Positions 36,250 to 45,335 of a DNA stretch of 64,000 nucleotides are shown here, in pieces. The first letter of the stretch is position 1; each line of letters opens with the position of its first letter. The notes under the pieces were generated by a model that was given only the letters and a program-made list of their open reading frames with translations, was not told the origin of the DNA and made no database searches. This DNA comes from a virus: IMG/VR virus record IMGVR_UViG_3300021168_000016, positions 1-64,000 of that record, one strand, 5' to 3'. The translations under genes were made by a program, and so were the position numbers.

Positions 36250-37986
36250 TTACTCTACGTGTTCAATGCCAACAAGGTGGGCGAATTGCGGAGGAACTGA
36301 ATCCTTGTCAATGCCGCCAGCTTTTGTCATATCGCCAGTTCGCGGTACCGGAAAGGACCGGGCAATCGGTCCAGAGTTAGTTAGAATCTCAGCAGCACGC
36401 TTTGCGGCTTCAACTCCCTTGTTGTCAACTGCAACAGCAGCAACATTAACCTCAGGTGCCACTACTGGTGCTGGAGCTGACATCTTTTCAATTAATGCTT
36501 TAAGCAGGTTGTTAGTCTCAGTCTGCGCGGCTGCCAACTTACCAAAATCTTCATTGACAATAGCAGCAGAAGCAACATTAACAACTGGCGGAACCACAGC
36601 GATGGTCTTGTCTACAGTTTCCATAAGTTCTCCTTCTTCGATAGTAGCTAGTTTAAGTACCTTTGTTGCATCTTCTGCTGCGCATGAAGCAGCCATCTTG
36701 TGAAGATGTTCCGCATGAGCATTATGGCGTTTAGTCAACGCTACATGATGGTTAGCCATTGACTTATGAAAAGAGGCTTTAATCTTGTGGTGACTAGCAC
36801 CACTGCTATCAGCCTTCATGCACTCTCTCATCATCTCTTCATGATGAGCAGCTGCTCCATCATGTGCTTTTGTCATCTTCTCGTGTGTAGCTGCTATGTG
36901 TTCGTGGTGACTAGCAGCTTTCTTGAAATGAGAAGACATTGAAATTCTTGCCGCCTTTTCAAGATCAGCGGCTTCTGTGGCCATAGCTAGTCCTCCTTCA
37001 AATGCCGCCGCGTTGGCGGTTAATTCTTCTACTTGTTCTTCTGCGTAACTAAGAAATGCTGCTAGCAAGTTGCTAAAGATCTCTTTTACATCGTCAGTAG
37101 CAGGACTTTCATCTCCTTCTACTTCACGTTCATATTCAAGTGAAAGCCATAAATACTTTAACTGCTCAATGATTTCTGCGAAGCAACTAACTGAATACAT
37201 CCCTTTATCAAGTTGGCCGAATGCACGATCATTGATTACATCTACTAATACTTCCTTAATCGACTTGCCTACTCGATCTTGGTTATCTGTTATATATTTC
37301 GCTTTTTCAGCTTTCCCTGCTTCTATAGCAACCTTCTCTTCTTCAGAAGGAATTGTTACAGTCTCTTTTGCTGCTACAAGAGACAGATCAACAGGAGCCA
37401 CTGGATTTACTGGCGTCGGCGTAGCAGGAAGAGCACCGACAGCTGTTGGAATCTCTGCCTCTTTCTTAAAGGCACGCTTTTCAACCGTCCCATCAGCTTT
37501 AACATAATCAAAGTGAGCGCGTGTTAGGCAGGGAAGATCAACAAGACTTACTTCTGATGGTTTAGCCGTATACTTGACATACGCACCATCCTGCCACTTC
37601 TTGATGTATCGTCCCCCTTGCGAGAAGCCTGTATAGACGCACTCTTCAACTTTCTTCCAAGCAGCGTCATCCACTACTTTAAATCCCATGAAAACTTCTT
37701 TAGTGCCTTCACGAAATTCAATTGAGATACCTTTACCAGCAGCAGATAATCCATGCATCTCTCGCAGAGGAAAGATGTTAACTCCATCTGTTGCTTTAGA
37801 CATCTCATCAACTAATGCCTTATAATAAGGAACAGTTGTATCGTAGTCACAAACTTCATCCTCTTTATCAGGAACTTCAGCCGTGACTACACCCCAGACT
37901 TCTCTCTTAGCAACATCCACCTTGACAAGTGGCATGAAGATATGAAGAGCTCCGGGATCTCCGCCTTCTTTTCTAACTTCTTGCAT
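36250..37986 (-). CDS. XkdF-like prohead serine protease fused to scaffold
   Basis: 578 residues from the ATG at 37,986 (GGAGG five bases upstream); a TTG 12 bases earlier is not needed. The protease domain (1-180) shows catalytic His78 (EMHGL) and Ser122 (TGFSQGG) and a DLPCL-type motif near 160. A helical, His-rich region (about 330-440) and an Ala/Val/Pro-rich linker follow, then a C-terminal peptide, together acting as scaffold. It cleaves the capsid delta-domain and itself during prohead maturation. Confidence 0.85.
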   Translation of the reverse strand: MQEVRKEGGDPGALHIFMPLVKVDVAKREVWGVVTAEVPDKEDEVCDYDTTVPYYKALVDEMSKATDGVNIFPLREMHGLSAAGKGISIEFREGTKEVFMGFKVVDDAAWKKVEECVYTGFSQGGRYIKKWQDGAYVKYTAKPSEVSLVDLPCLTRAHFDYVKADGTVEKRAFKKEAEIPTAVGALPATPTPVNPVAPVDLSLVAAKETVTIPSEEEKVAIEAGKAEKAKYITDNQDRVGKSIKEVLVDVINDRAFGQLDKGMYSVSCFAEIIEQLKYLWLSLEYEREVEGDESPATDDVKEIFSNLLAAFLSYAEEQVEELTANAAAFEGGLAMATEAADLEKAARISMSSHFKKAASHHEHIAATHEKMTKAHDGAAAHHEEMMRECMKADSSGASHHKIKASFHKSMANHHVALTKRHNAHAEHLHKMAASCAAEDATKVLKLATIEEGELMETVDKTIAVVPPVVNVASAAIVNEDFGKLAAAQTETNNLLKALIEKMSAPAPVVAPEVNVAAVAVDNKGVEAAKRAAEILTNSGPIARSFPVPRTGDMTKAGGIDKDSVPPQFAHLVGIEHVE

Positions 37987-37998
37987 AGGATCCTCCAA

Positions 37999-38604
37999 TT
38001 AAGAAATTCCTGAAAACTTCGCATACGCAGCTTGAGCAGCCATCTGCGTTCTACCTGTATTCTTATTCGTGTTGTCAGCAACTGTGAGGCTACCTGTTCC
38101 CGGAGGAGTATTGACTAGATTGGTGGTACCGCTAACAAGTCCTGCAAGAATTGTCGCTGTGGTCGGTAGAGCAGAACCACCAATCAAACCAGTAGCAGGC
38201 TCCTGGAAAGCCTGACCAATAATTACGGCTTCATTGATACTACCAATAACCTCAGGAATAACAAGAAGGCTAGTATTCTGCTTTGTCTCTGTATTCGCAG
38301 CACCAGTTGTGATATAGCAATTCCATCCGGTTGCCTGTCCGGGAGCAATCTTTCCATGCAGTGGCTGCGGATATACAGCGACAACATTATTAGCTGGCAC
38401 CTGAATCTTCACTTCAGGAGAAGGAAGTGATTCTCCGGAAGCATTACTATAAGTTATCATCACACGCTCAAAACGTGTGGCTTGCGACCCTGAATGAACA
38501 AGAGTTACTATGGGAGCATTTGTAGGCGCAGCGGGAGGAGTTGCAGTATTAGGTATTGCATCACCTAATTCAATTGTAGCCGCCATAACTGATACTGTAG
38601 GCAT
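37999..38604 (-). CDS. Putative head protein sharing K-N-T-G-R motif
   Basis: 201 residues. A beta-sandwich-like core (about 10-110, TRFERVMITYSNASGE) and an Ala/Thr/Gly-rich part. Near the C-terminus, ADNTNKNTGRTQMAAQ is nearly identical to a segment of the gene at 38,771 and resembles the end of the 52-residue gene between them. Start codon overlaps that gene's stop (TAATG). Probably a head-associated or maturation accessory. No family recognised. Confidence 0.6.
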   Translation of the reverse strand: MPTVSVMAATIELGDAIPNTATPPAAPTNAPIVTLVHSGSQATRFERVMITYSNASGESLPSPEVKIQVPANNVVAVYPQPLHGKIAPGQATGWNCYITTGAANTETKQNTSLLVIPEVIGSINEAVIIGQAFQEPATGLIGGSALPTTATILAGLVSGTTNLVNTPPGTGSLTVADNTNKNTGRTQMAAQAAYAKFSGIS

Positions 38605-38762
38605 TATTTAGTCCTTCCCGTATTCTTGACTGTAAAATCAGGATGCGCTGTCGTTATCGGGGTTACTGGAGGAGTATGTACAGGTGCTATTACAACTCCA
38701 GGAGTTGCCTTATTGATTGTAGTTGCTAGGGCGCAAGTTGTAGCATTCACTGAAACTGACAT
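38604..38762 (-). CDS. 52-residue protein with K-N-T-G-R ending
   Basis: Encodes a 52-residue protein starting MSVSVNATTCALATTI and ending TVKNTGRTK, between two genes that carry the same K-N-T-G-R motif. AAGGGGGATT precedes the ATG and the stop overlaps the next ATG. Conserved motif and tight coupling argue that it is expressed. Function unknown. Confidence 0.6.
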   Translation of the reverse strand: MSVSVNATTCALATTINKATPGVVIAPVHTPPVTPITTAHPDFTVKNTGRTK

Positions 38763-38770
38763 AATCCCCC

Positions 38771-39016
38771 TTACCAGACGTCGTTAGATCCGGTTGCAGT
38801 ATGTGAAGTCTTAGCTGGAGGTGTTCCTCCCCAGTGCTGATCAACCGTCATGTATGACTGCACTGCTAGTTGTGATCGTCCTGTATTCTTATTGGTGTTA
38901 TCAGCAGATACGAGGCTTCCAGTAGGATCAGGATCACTGTTATCACCTACAACTCGATAAGTTACGTTAGGATTAGAAGGACCGTAGTTGTTAGTTCCCG
39001 AATAACTCACTGACAT
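38771..39016 (-). CDS. Small protein sharing K-N-T-G-R motif
   Basis: 81 residues, starting MSVSYSGTNNYGPSNP. SADNTNKNTGRSQLAVQ is closely similar to the 201-residue neighbour, followed by a Trp/Thr-rich tail (QHWGG). No membrane segment. Three adjacent genes with this motif suggest successive duplications. Probably head-linked. Confidence 0.55.
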   Translation of the reverse strand: MSVSYSGTNNYGPSNPNVTYRVVGDNSDPDPTGSLVSADNTNKNTGRSQLAVQSYMTVDQHWGGTPPAKTSHTATGSNDVW

Positions 39017-39025
39017 AAATTCCTC

Positions 39026-39910
39026 CTATTCAGAAATCTCTGTAGCTATGATTACACATTTACATCTAGGATGTCGTGGAACAAAAGGCATATCATCAAT
39101 TGGGTAAGGCCCACCTGCTGCAGCATCGTCGCATTCGTCGACTATATCGTGATCTGCACTAAGCAGGATGCTTACTGTCTTAACAAAACCTGTAAGTTTC
39201 CATACATCGAGATTACCTTGAACCTGAGCAAGCGCGATTTCTGTCTTTGCGATTAGTTCAGCTCTTGCTTCGCTAAATGTACCTGCTTCTTGGATAGCAG
39301 TTGCCAATTCCTGAGACGACATTTTCTGCGTAACAGCCATCTCGATAATATCTTTTAGATCGTCCCTTGTTGTCTCAGCAATTACCCATTCGGCATTAGA
39401 ATCACCGATTAACTCACCATCAATGAACTTCTTGCCTACCATTTCAGCTGCACGTTTCTTTGCGTACTGTTCAGCACTGCTTACTACTTTATCTGTCATA
39501 TCAGGGACTAGATTATGGCTGATAGCTAATTGTGCGATACCATCCTTACCGCCATCTTCATATGCAGTCTTTAGTTCGCTAGTTGTACTATCAACAATCT
39601 CTTCCCAATCAACAGCACCGTTGGCGGCGTAAAGGATCTGCATCAATTCGTCTTCATCAGCCTTGATAACTTCTGCTGCTTTCTGTTCAGCTGCACTAGC
39701 CGCCTTCTTCGCAGCCTTTCTAAGGAAGCTACTTAATACAGCCTGCAATTGCTGACGAACTAACTGGAGTTTCGGACTTGGAGTACCATGATCAATCTGA
39801 AGATGATGAATACCATGCTTAACTCTAATCTTTAGGAGGTCACAGTCACTACAGCCCGCCATCCTATATAAGTGATTAGAGCAGTGGGTACTTGTTAGCA
39901 CTATTTCCAT
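39026..39910 (-). CDS. Phage head morphogenesis protein, Mu gpF-like
   Basis: 294 residues from the ATG at 39,910, which overlaps the portal stop (TAATG); a longer TTG start at 39,943 is less likely. N-terminal Cys knuckle (AGCSDCDLL). A helical middle. The C-terminal segment has RAELIAKTEIALAQVQGNLD, DECDDAAAGGPYP and PRHPRCKC, the Mu F C-terminal signature. Minor head protein associated with the portal. Confidence 0.85.
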   Translation of the reverse strand: MEIVLTSTHCSNHLYRMAGCSDCDLLKIRVKHGIHHLQIDHGTPSPKLQLVRQQLQAVLSSFLRKAAKKAASAAEQKAAEVIKADEDELMQILYAANGAVDWEEIVDSTTSELKTAYEDGGKDGIAQLAISHNLVPDMTDKVVSSAEQYAKKRAAEMVGKKFIDGELIGDSNAEWVIAETTRDDLKDIIEMAVTQKMSSQELATAIQEAGTFSEARAELIAKTEIALAQVQGNLDVWKLTGFVKTVSILLSADHDIVDECDDAAAGGPYPIDDMPFVPRHPRCKCVIIATEISE

Positions 39911-41571
39911 TACTTTACTCTTGCCTCTGTTGAGGCAATGCAATCGGCACAGAATGCTCTTGGGTAGCCATAATGCTTAGTGCAGACGGATGATTTGTGA
40001 TATCCATTTCCGTTTCCATTCGTTGCTGCATCCTTATCGATGCTTGCATAGTTGTCAGAGGTTCGTCCATCCGATCCACCAACCTTTCCCTGTGCTGTAG
40101 TCCTTACCTTAGCCCCACCCCCCGAAGCTCCGCCTGAGCCCTGACTTCTAATGGCCATAGTAGCAAGCTTCTCTGCCATGTTAAGGGGGATAACGCCTGA
40201 ACTTGTGATAACGCTAAGTTCGTCTGCAGCAGGCTCATCACTCGGATCAATACCGCGATCTTCAAGAACTTGGTTGCGTGTCTTTAACCCGATGGAGATA
40301 TCGATCTTATCACCTTCAGCCTGTTTCAATGCATCCAACTCGATAACTGGATCAAAGGCAAATTCATATGCATCGTGGCCCATCTTCACTTGGATAATGA
40401 AATCCATAGCTGCCTTAAGCCAATTCAGCCAAGGCATCGTACCTTCTTCTTCAGCTGACTGTTGCTGTGATTCGCTGCTGCTGCGATTAATCATCCGCAT
40501 CAGTCTAGTAGGCGAAGTACCAAAGGCAAAGCAAATCTTACGGATATGAACTTCATCAAACAAATCCGCTAGTACAGGTTCTTTAGGGAAAGTAAACTGT
40601 TCTGTCTTTCCTTCTTGTTGGAATCCCTGTAGAATCTGAAGTCGGCGTCTCTTAGCTAATTGCCCTGCTAGATCACTGTCTAACCACTGCTGAGCTTCCT
40701 TAATCTTCTCAGGCGGTGTGTTAATGGGAGCGAAGAGGATCCCTCCGGGAATGGTCCCCTCAGAGTAGAAATTGTATACAAACTTTAGACGTTCAATCCC
40801 AATCCTGATCTCATAGGCCATCTGCTCACAAGGACTGTAACCGTACAGATAAGATGAAATCGTGTTCCTGGGAACGATGTTTCGAGGTCGATAGATCAGC
40901 TGGTCTGTTGTGAAATCTAATCTAGGATAGCCTTCATACAACTGTTGATAGGCGGTACTGGGTGGTTGAGGCGTCCATCCATGTTCATCGATCTTTCGTG
41001 TAATAGATGCACCTTCTACCCAACGTAGTCCAGTGATGTTATTCTTCCCATCACGTGTCACGAAGATACTGGCTGCATCAAGTACCAGCATATCTTCTAA
41101 TATAGGACGAAGGAATTGCTCCCAATCCTGTTCTGGGTTGGGACGCGCAAAGAACCTATTCAGCGCCTTAAGTACAGGATCCTTGGAACTCCTCTTTGCT
41201 CTATCTTTAGTAGTTTCTCCCTGAATGGGAGTGAGCTGAATACGCCAAGGCATCCGGGTAAGAATGTCTTTATTATTCTCGATACAGACACGGGCAAGTG
41301 GATACTGTGATAGACGTCTGAGTTCCTCTGTCCCTATCTCAGCATCATACCGTGCCTGTATGTTTAAGTTCTCTCCAAAGTTAAATGGGAAAGATAACGG
41401 CTCCGCTTTCGGCGGACCCATCGGAGTTATCGGCTGGAGAGGATTTGGATAAGCATCATCAGGGATAGTGCTGATAGTTGTCTGTGGCGGCTTATACAGG
41501 GCAGTTCTAGCGTTGTTAAGAGCTATTACCATCGGTCCTAACTGCCTGATAACCCCTGTAAACTTAGCCAT
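39910..41571 (-). CDS. Portal protein
   Basis: 553 residues from the ATG at 41,571 (overlaps the previous stop as TAATG; a GTG lies 12 bases earlier). Contains portal-type features: LRRLSQYPLARVCIENNKD, a wing domain, YGYSPCEQMAYEI, and a stem/clip region with AFGTSPTRLMRMINRSS and EIEDRGIDP-like text (EDRGIDPSDE). A Cys/His knuckle (CTKHYG ... CADC) ends the protein. Twelve copies would form the DNA entry ring. Confidence 0.9.
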   Translation of the reverse strand: MAKFTGVIRQLGPMVIALNNARTALYKPPQTTISTIPDDAYPNPLQPITPMGPPKAEPLSFPFNFGENLNIQARYDAEIGTEELRRLSQYPLARVCIENNKDILTRMPWRIQLTPIQGETTKDRAKRSSKDPVLKALNRFFARPNPEQDWEQFLRPILEDMLVLDAASIFVTRDGKNNITGLRWVEGASITRKIDEHGWTPQPPSTAYQQLYEGYPRLDFTTDQLIYRPRNIVPRNTISSYLYGYSPCEQMAYEIRIGIERLKFVYNFYSEGTIPGGILFAPINTPPEKIKEAQQWLDSDLAGQLAKRRRLQILQGFQQEGKTEQFTFPKEPVLADLFDEVHIRKICFAFGTSPTRLMRMINRSSSESQQQSAEEEGTMPWLNWLKAAMDFIIQVKMGHDAYEFAFDPVIELDALKQAEGDKIDISIGLKTRNQVLEDRGIDPSDEPAADELSVITSSGVIPLNMAEKLATMAIRSQGSGGASGGGAKVRTTAQGKVGGSDGRTSDNYASIDKDAATNGNGNGYHKSSVCTKHYGYPRAFCADCIASTEARVK

Positions 41572-41876
41572 TATTTCAACCACTTATCTGCTTTAATAAG
41601 CACTGGAGTGTAGAACTGAGCTGTACAACGAAGACAGATATGTTGTAAAGCTACTTTCTCAGGTCCAGTGGTTTGGGTACATGTAACAACACAACTCTTC
41701 CTACCCGTTCCCGAGTCTCCTTTAAATCCACAAGCAGGACATAAATCCTTCTCCGGATTATAGACTCTAAGTGATTTTACAATCCGAGCAAACAGATGTA
41801 CTGGTAGAGAGAGTAGCCACGCAATGATAGTAATTGGCGAGTAATAATCTGCGCGTTTCAGGGCTTCTTCTGTCAT
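41571..41876 (-). CDS. Membrane-linked zinc-ribbon protein
   Basis: 101 residues. A hydrophobic segment (ITIIAWLLSLPVHLFARIV, about 15-33) is followed by a zinc-binding part (CPAC, C62, C66, CLRC). Overlaps the upstream glycosyltransferase and the portal gene. A zinc-ribbon protein with a membrane segment between portal and sugar-modifying enzymes has no obvious counterpart. Function unknown. Confidence 0.6.
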   Translation of the reverse strand: MTEEALKRADYYSPITIIAWLLSLPVHLFARIVKSLRVYNPEKDLCPACGFKGDSGTGRKSCVVTCTQTTGPEKVALQHICLRCTAQFYTPVLIKADKWLK

Positions 41877-43531
41877 CTAAGCGAGCCCCCTGCTAATGCC
41901 ACACTCCGCATATCACCTTCAAATAAGTAGCTACCAAGATGCGTGGTCTTCATGAAGGGAGCAATGTATACTTTCATCCCAGCAGCGCGTGCATCCAGGC
42001 AGAATGCATAATCTTCGGAGACATAATGGGGAAGACCGCCTGCATTGAACTTACCTGACTCAGGATCTATCTTTGACTGGAAATACATGTATACAGGAGT
42101 ATTTTCCATTTCTCCCCGCATCGGGAGATGCCATCGACCCTCTGTGTGGAAGTTAGAGAACTTTAGGAAGGCTTCTCTCTTAACCCGCATCAATCCTGTC
42201 CCACCATGCTGTACTTCTAGCAGTTTATCTAAAGCAATCTCTTTAGGAGCATTATCAGGCGGGAAATTGAGTACGTACTCACCGAGAAGGGATTGCATCT
42301 CACCGACTGTGTAATCCTTCTCTGGATGCTGCTTTACTGCCTTCTGAACCCTGTCTAAGCGGAGATTCTTTCTAACACAAGGAGCACAGATAATCTCTTC
42401 ATCGTGGGTTAGGAGAGCAAGTAGATCATTAGGATCAAACCCTATATCTGCATCAATAAAGAAGAAGTCTGTAGCACTTGACTCAGTTAAGTATTTGCTC
42501 ACTAGCGTATTCCGTGCTCTAGTGATTAGACTCTCATTGTACAGGAAAGCAGTTTGGTACTTGATTCCCCAATCAATACAGATTGCCATTAAACTCGTCA
42601 ATGAGTTGACGTAGTTAACAGCCATCATTCCACCATAAGCAGGAGTAGCAATATAGATAGACTTTGTTCTAAGATAGTCTTTCATCGCTTGCTTCTGCTT
42701 ATCTGTAGGTGAAAGACTATATGCAGGGCGTTTTACACTTTCATCTTTCGGCTTTATATCCGTTACAATCCCTGTAGAAGCAATACGTTGAAGTGTATAA
42801 GCATCTACCTTATACTTTGCTGCTAACTTCTCATATGAAGCAATCTGCTGTCTCTGGAACGCATCAAAGCCGATATTCTTCTCGAATGTAGTAGGACCAC
42901 CTTTTGGTCCAGCTTCATGCTGTACTACTACCTTAGCGGCTACAGCGAGCTCATAATCAGCCATTCGTGCTCTTAAGCAGTAGTCAAGATCATCGGACCC
43001 AAAGCTATCAAACTGTTCATCCAGGAAGCCAATCTTATCGATAAGTTCTCTCTTGATGTACACACACGGGAACCACATCTGCATCGGAACAATAGGTTCA
43101 ACCGGGTCTACTACTTGGGAATTAGCCAGTGACGGATTAACTAGCATATAACTCCCTCGACCAACAATACGAGGAGAAAGAATGCCAATCCGAGGATACG
43201 CATAAGCAATCCTCTGAAGATCCTCGATAGTGTTCTTCTGCAGGAATCTGATGTCATCCCCTACGTAGAGTACATCGTGATCTTTCGGTACTGCCTTCAA
43301 GCCTAAGTTCCCGTTTCCAGCCATCGAGAACTTCTCAGGCCCTTTGATTGTAACGACATATGGTTCAAGAGAACCTTGCCACTTCTCCATCGGATCTGGA
43401 CTAGACCCATCAACAACGCAGTAAACAGTATTCTTAACACCAAACTTTCGAAGTGATAAAAGGAAGGGAATGTAAACATCTATATACTTCGCGAGTACAA
43501 CGATAGCGACAGGTCTATCGGGCTTGCTCAT
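41873..43531 (-). CDS. Two-domain glycosyltransferase
   Basis: 552 residues. The N-terminal GT-A domain (about 5-235; AIVVLAKYIDVYIPFLLSLR start, YVGDDI metal site, GFLDEQFDSFGSDDLDYCLR GT2 signature). The second GT-like domain (about 285-552; SIYIATPAYGGMMAVNYV, RARNTLV, FFFIDADIGF with D-x-D, HGGTGLMRV, YVSEDYAFCLDARAAG). Both look intact. Presumed to transfer sugars to a phage or host surface component. Adjacent to another glycosyltransferase and a methyltransferase. Substrate unknown. Confidence 0.82.
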   Translation of the reverse strand: MSKPDRPVAIVVLAKYIDVYIPFLLSLRKFGVKNTVYCVVDGSSPDPMEKWQGSLEPYVVTIKGPEKFSMAGNGNLGLKAVPKDHDVLYVGDDIRFLQKNTIEDLQRIAYAYPRIGILSPRIVGRGSYMLVNPSLANSQVVDPVEPIVPMQMWFPCVYIKRELIDKIGFLDEQFDSFGSDDLDYCLRARMADYELAVAAKVVVQHEAGPKGGPTTFEKNIGFDAFQRQQIASYEKLAAKYKVDAYTLQRIASTGIVTDIKPKDESVKRPAYSLSPTDKQKQAMKDYLRTKSIYIATPAYGGMMAVNYVNSLTSLMAICIDWGIKYQTAFLYNESLITRARNTLVSKYLTESSATDFFFIDADIGFDPNDLLALLTHDEEIICAPCVRKNLRLDRVQKAVKQHPEKDYTVGEMQSLLGEYVLNFPPDNAPKEIALDKLLEVQHGGTGLMRVKREAFLKFSNFHTEGRWHLPMRGEMENTPVYMYFQSKIDPESGKFNAGGLPHYVSEDYAFCLDARAAGMKVYIAPFMKTTHLGSYLFEGDMRSVALAGGSLR

Positions 43532-44178
43532 GCTACTATCTCCTTAGAATTTAGAATACTATCACACTTGTTAAGAAATCTCTCACGAGTATGCTGTTCT
43601 CTGCTACAGAATGAATGATAGAACAAATCCTCGTAAGTAGTACCGTAACCGAATACTTTACCGTCAGTAAGATTCCACATCGGCTGCTCTACAGCTGATG
43701 GCCAGAGAAATCTTACTTTCTTTCTACGTTCTTGCCAGCGATAGGTTAGTTCTTCTCCGCAATCGCCTCTATCTGTTTCATCGAAAGAAGGGCTAGCTAG
43801 AAGCTCATACTGCCACTTACTAAATGCCATGCAGAAAGGACCAACATAAAGATGTTCTTCATTCTGGATGTGACCCGCTCTCTGTACAGCTCCTATGAGT
43901 GTCCCATTATGTGCTCCCCAAACAAGGAAATGAAATGCATTTGAGGTTAAGGGTACACAATCGATATCAAGTAGGATGATATCATCATGCTTAGCTTCTT
44001 TGATACATCTCGCAATAGCAGCTGCATGATGCTTTACTTCAAACTCTTTCGGAGAATGCAGATACTGATGAAACTCCCAATCTGGTGGTAAGAACTTATT
44101 TACAACAGTGTTCTGTGCTTCTACGACTTCATCTGGAATGTTCGACATGTAGACGGAGAAGACGGATGCGTTATACAT
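43528..44178 (-). CDS. Glycosyltransferase-like protein
   Basis: 216 residues from the ATG at 44,178, which overlaps the methyltransferase stop by eight bases; a TTG 24 bases earlier is also possible. GT-A features: N-terminal strand ASVFSVYMSNIPDEVVEAQN, metal-binding DIDCVP near residue 81, and YVGPFCMAFSKWQ downstream. Probably acts with the two-domain enzyme next to it on the same glycan. Confidence 0.68.
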   Translation of the reverse strand: MYNASVFSVYMSNIPDEVVEAQNTVVNKFLPPDWEFHQYLHSPKEFEVKHHAAAIARCIKEAKHDDIILLDIDCVPLTSNAFHFLVWGAHNGTLIGAVQRAGHIQNEEHLYVGPFCMAFSKWQYELLASPSFDETDRGDCGEELTYRWQERRKKVRFLWPSAVEQPMWNLTDGKVFGYGTTYEDLFYHSFCSREQHTRERFLNKCDSILNSKEIVA

Positions 44179-44686
44179 GAGAATACCAGATGTCGGTTCC
44201 AAGAGGCTGTATTACAACTTTCAGCGATTCATTAACTGCTCTACGAACATCTGGGTACGAATAATCGTGTCCAGAAATTATACCGCCTTTAGCAACCCTC
44301 GGCAGCCAGTATTCAATATCTTTCTTAACTCCTGCATACTGGTGATCTGCATCGATGAACACAAAGTTAACTTCGCGGAAAGCTAAGACATCGGTTGATT
44401 TGTAGGGGATTACCTTCTCAGTTACAATTAGATCAAAAAGGTTATCTTGAAACTGCCCAAAGAAGGAAGGGAGTTCTTCCCGTTCGTTAGCTCCCACAGG
44501 ACCAGTCCATGTATCAATAGCTATTACCTTACCTTTAGCATGATCTCCAAGTGCGCGTGTACTACGCCCAAGAAAGGAACCAACCTCTATAATAAGGTCG
44601 TGGTTGGAAGCTTGCTGTGCGAGCCATGTTAATTCAGCATGGCTCATCCAGCCTTGGATACTTTCTGATTTGGAGATGTCAATCAT
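44171..44686 (-). CDS. SAM-dependent methyltransferase (class I, Methyltransf_24-like)
   Basis: 171 residues. Motif I IIEVGSFLGRST, acidic residue in AIDTW, motif near VNFVFIDADHQYAGVKKDIE, and GGIISGHDYSYPDV, as in Methyltransf_24/CmcI-like O-methyltransferases. Forms a three-gene cassette with two glycosyltransferases, so methylation of a sugar is the simplest inference. Not a DNA methyltransferase by motif. Confidence 0.8.
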   Translation of the reverse strand: MIDISKSESIQGWMSHAELTWLAQQASNHDLIIEVGSFLGRSTRALGDHAKGKVIAIDTWTGPVGANEREELPSFFGQFQDNLFDLIVTEKVIPYKSTDVLAFREVNFVFIDADHQYAGVKKDIEYWLPRVAKGGIISGHDYSYPDVRRAVNESLKVVIQPLGTDIWYSHV

Positions 44687-45096
44687 TATTTCATTCCAAT
44701 GCGTAGATAGTACATCGCAATGTTTAACATAACAACAAACCCACTAAGTGCAGCACCTATAGCCCACATCCTACCTTCTAAGTTAGACTTATTAGTTTCT
44801 AGTGCTTTAAGTCTAGTGTCGACCGATTCCTTATTCGAATCTCTTTCAGCTTCGTATCGATCTCTTTGTAGGTAACGTCCTCTCTCTTCATTGATCTGAG
44901 ATCGAAGTTCATTCATTCCTTCGAGCCTGCGATTAACATCATCACGAGCAATATCTAATGCTAACGCATCACCCGTGCGAGCTATTTGTAGAGCGTGTTG
45001 CTCTAGGTCATGTTGGTGCATATGCTGCTTTTGCCACTGCACAACGAGATCGTGATCTGCTTTTATCTCAACAAACCTGTAATCTACATCATTCAT
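44686..45096 (-). CDS. Coiled-coil protein with C-terminal membrane anchor
   Basis: 136 residues. Charged helical coiled coil (about 20-105; NEERGRYLQRDRYEAERDSN) followed by one transmembrane segment (AIGAALSGFVVMLNIAMYYL, about 112-131). Topology like XhlA/DUF-type phage membrane proteins that cooperate with holins. Placed between terminase and the sugar cassette, away from the lysis genes. Confidence 0.65.
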   Translation of the reverse strand: MNDVDYRFVEIKADHDLVVQWQKQHMHQHDLEQHALQIARTGDALALDIARDDVNRRLEGMNELRSQINEERGRYLQRDRYEAERDSNKESVDTRLKALETNKSNLEGRMWAIGAALSGFVVMLNIAMYYLRIGMK

Positions 45097-45335
45097 AGAA
45101 GGCCCAATTCCTTTGCTCTTAAGTACATCAACCTGACTTGCGGACAGAATTCATCTTCGTAGATCTCATACACCATATATATATGGAGGAAATGATTCCG
45201 TAATGTACTTATCTTACACTTGAAATGATCTGCTATCTGATGTCTAATTGGCTTAGCTAAAGTTGTCTTCGGATTAATCATGTAATCGATAATGGCTTTC
45301 TGCTTCTCTGTACACCTGTCGTAGCTCATGATCAA
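45093..45335 (-). CDS. Small helix-turn-helix protein
   Basis: 80 residues (78 if the ATG at 45,329 is used; the first codon is TTG). QKAIIDYMINPKTTLAKPIR followed by HQIADHFKCKISTLRNHFLH resembles a winged or LuxR-like helix-turn-helix that reads DNA. It overlaps the terminase stop. Could regulate late genes or assist packaging. Confidence 0.6.
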   Translation of the reverse strand: MIMSYDRCTEKQKAIIDYMINPKTTLAKPIRHQIADHFKCKISTLRNHFLHIYMVYEIYEDEFCPQVRLMYLRAKELGLL

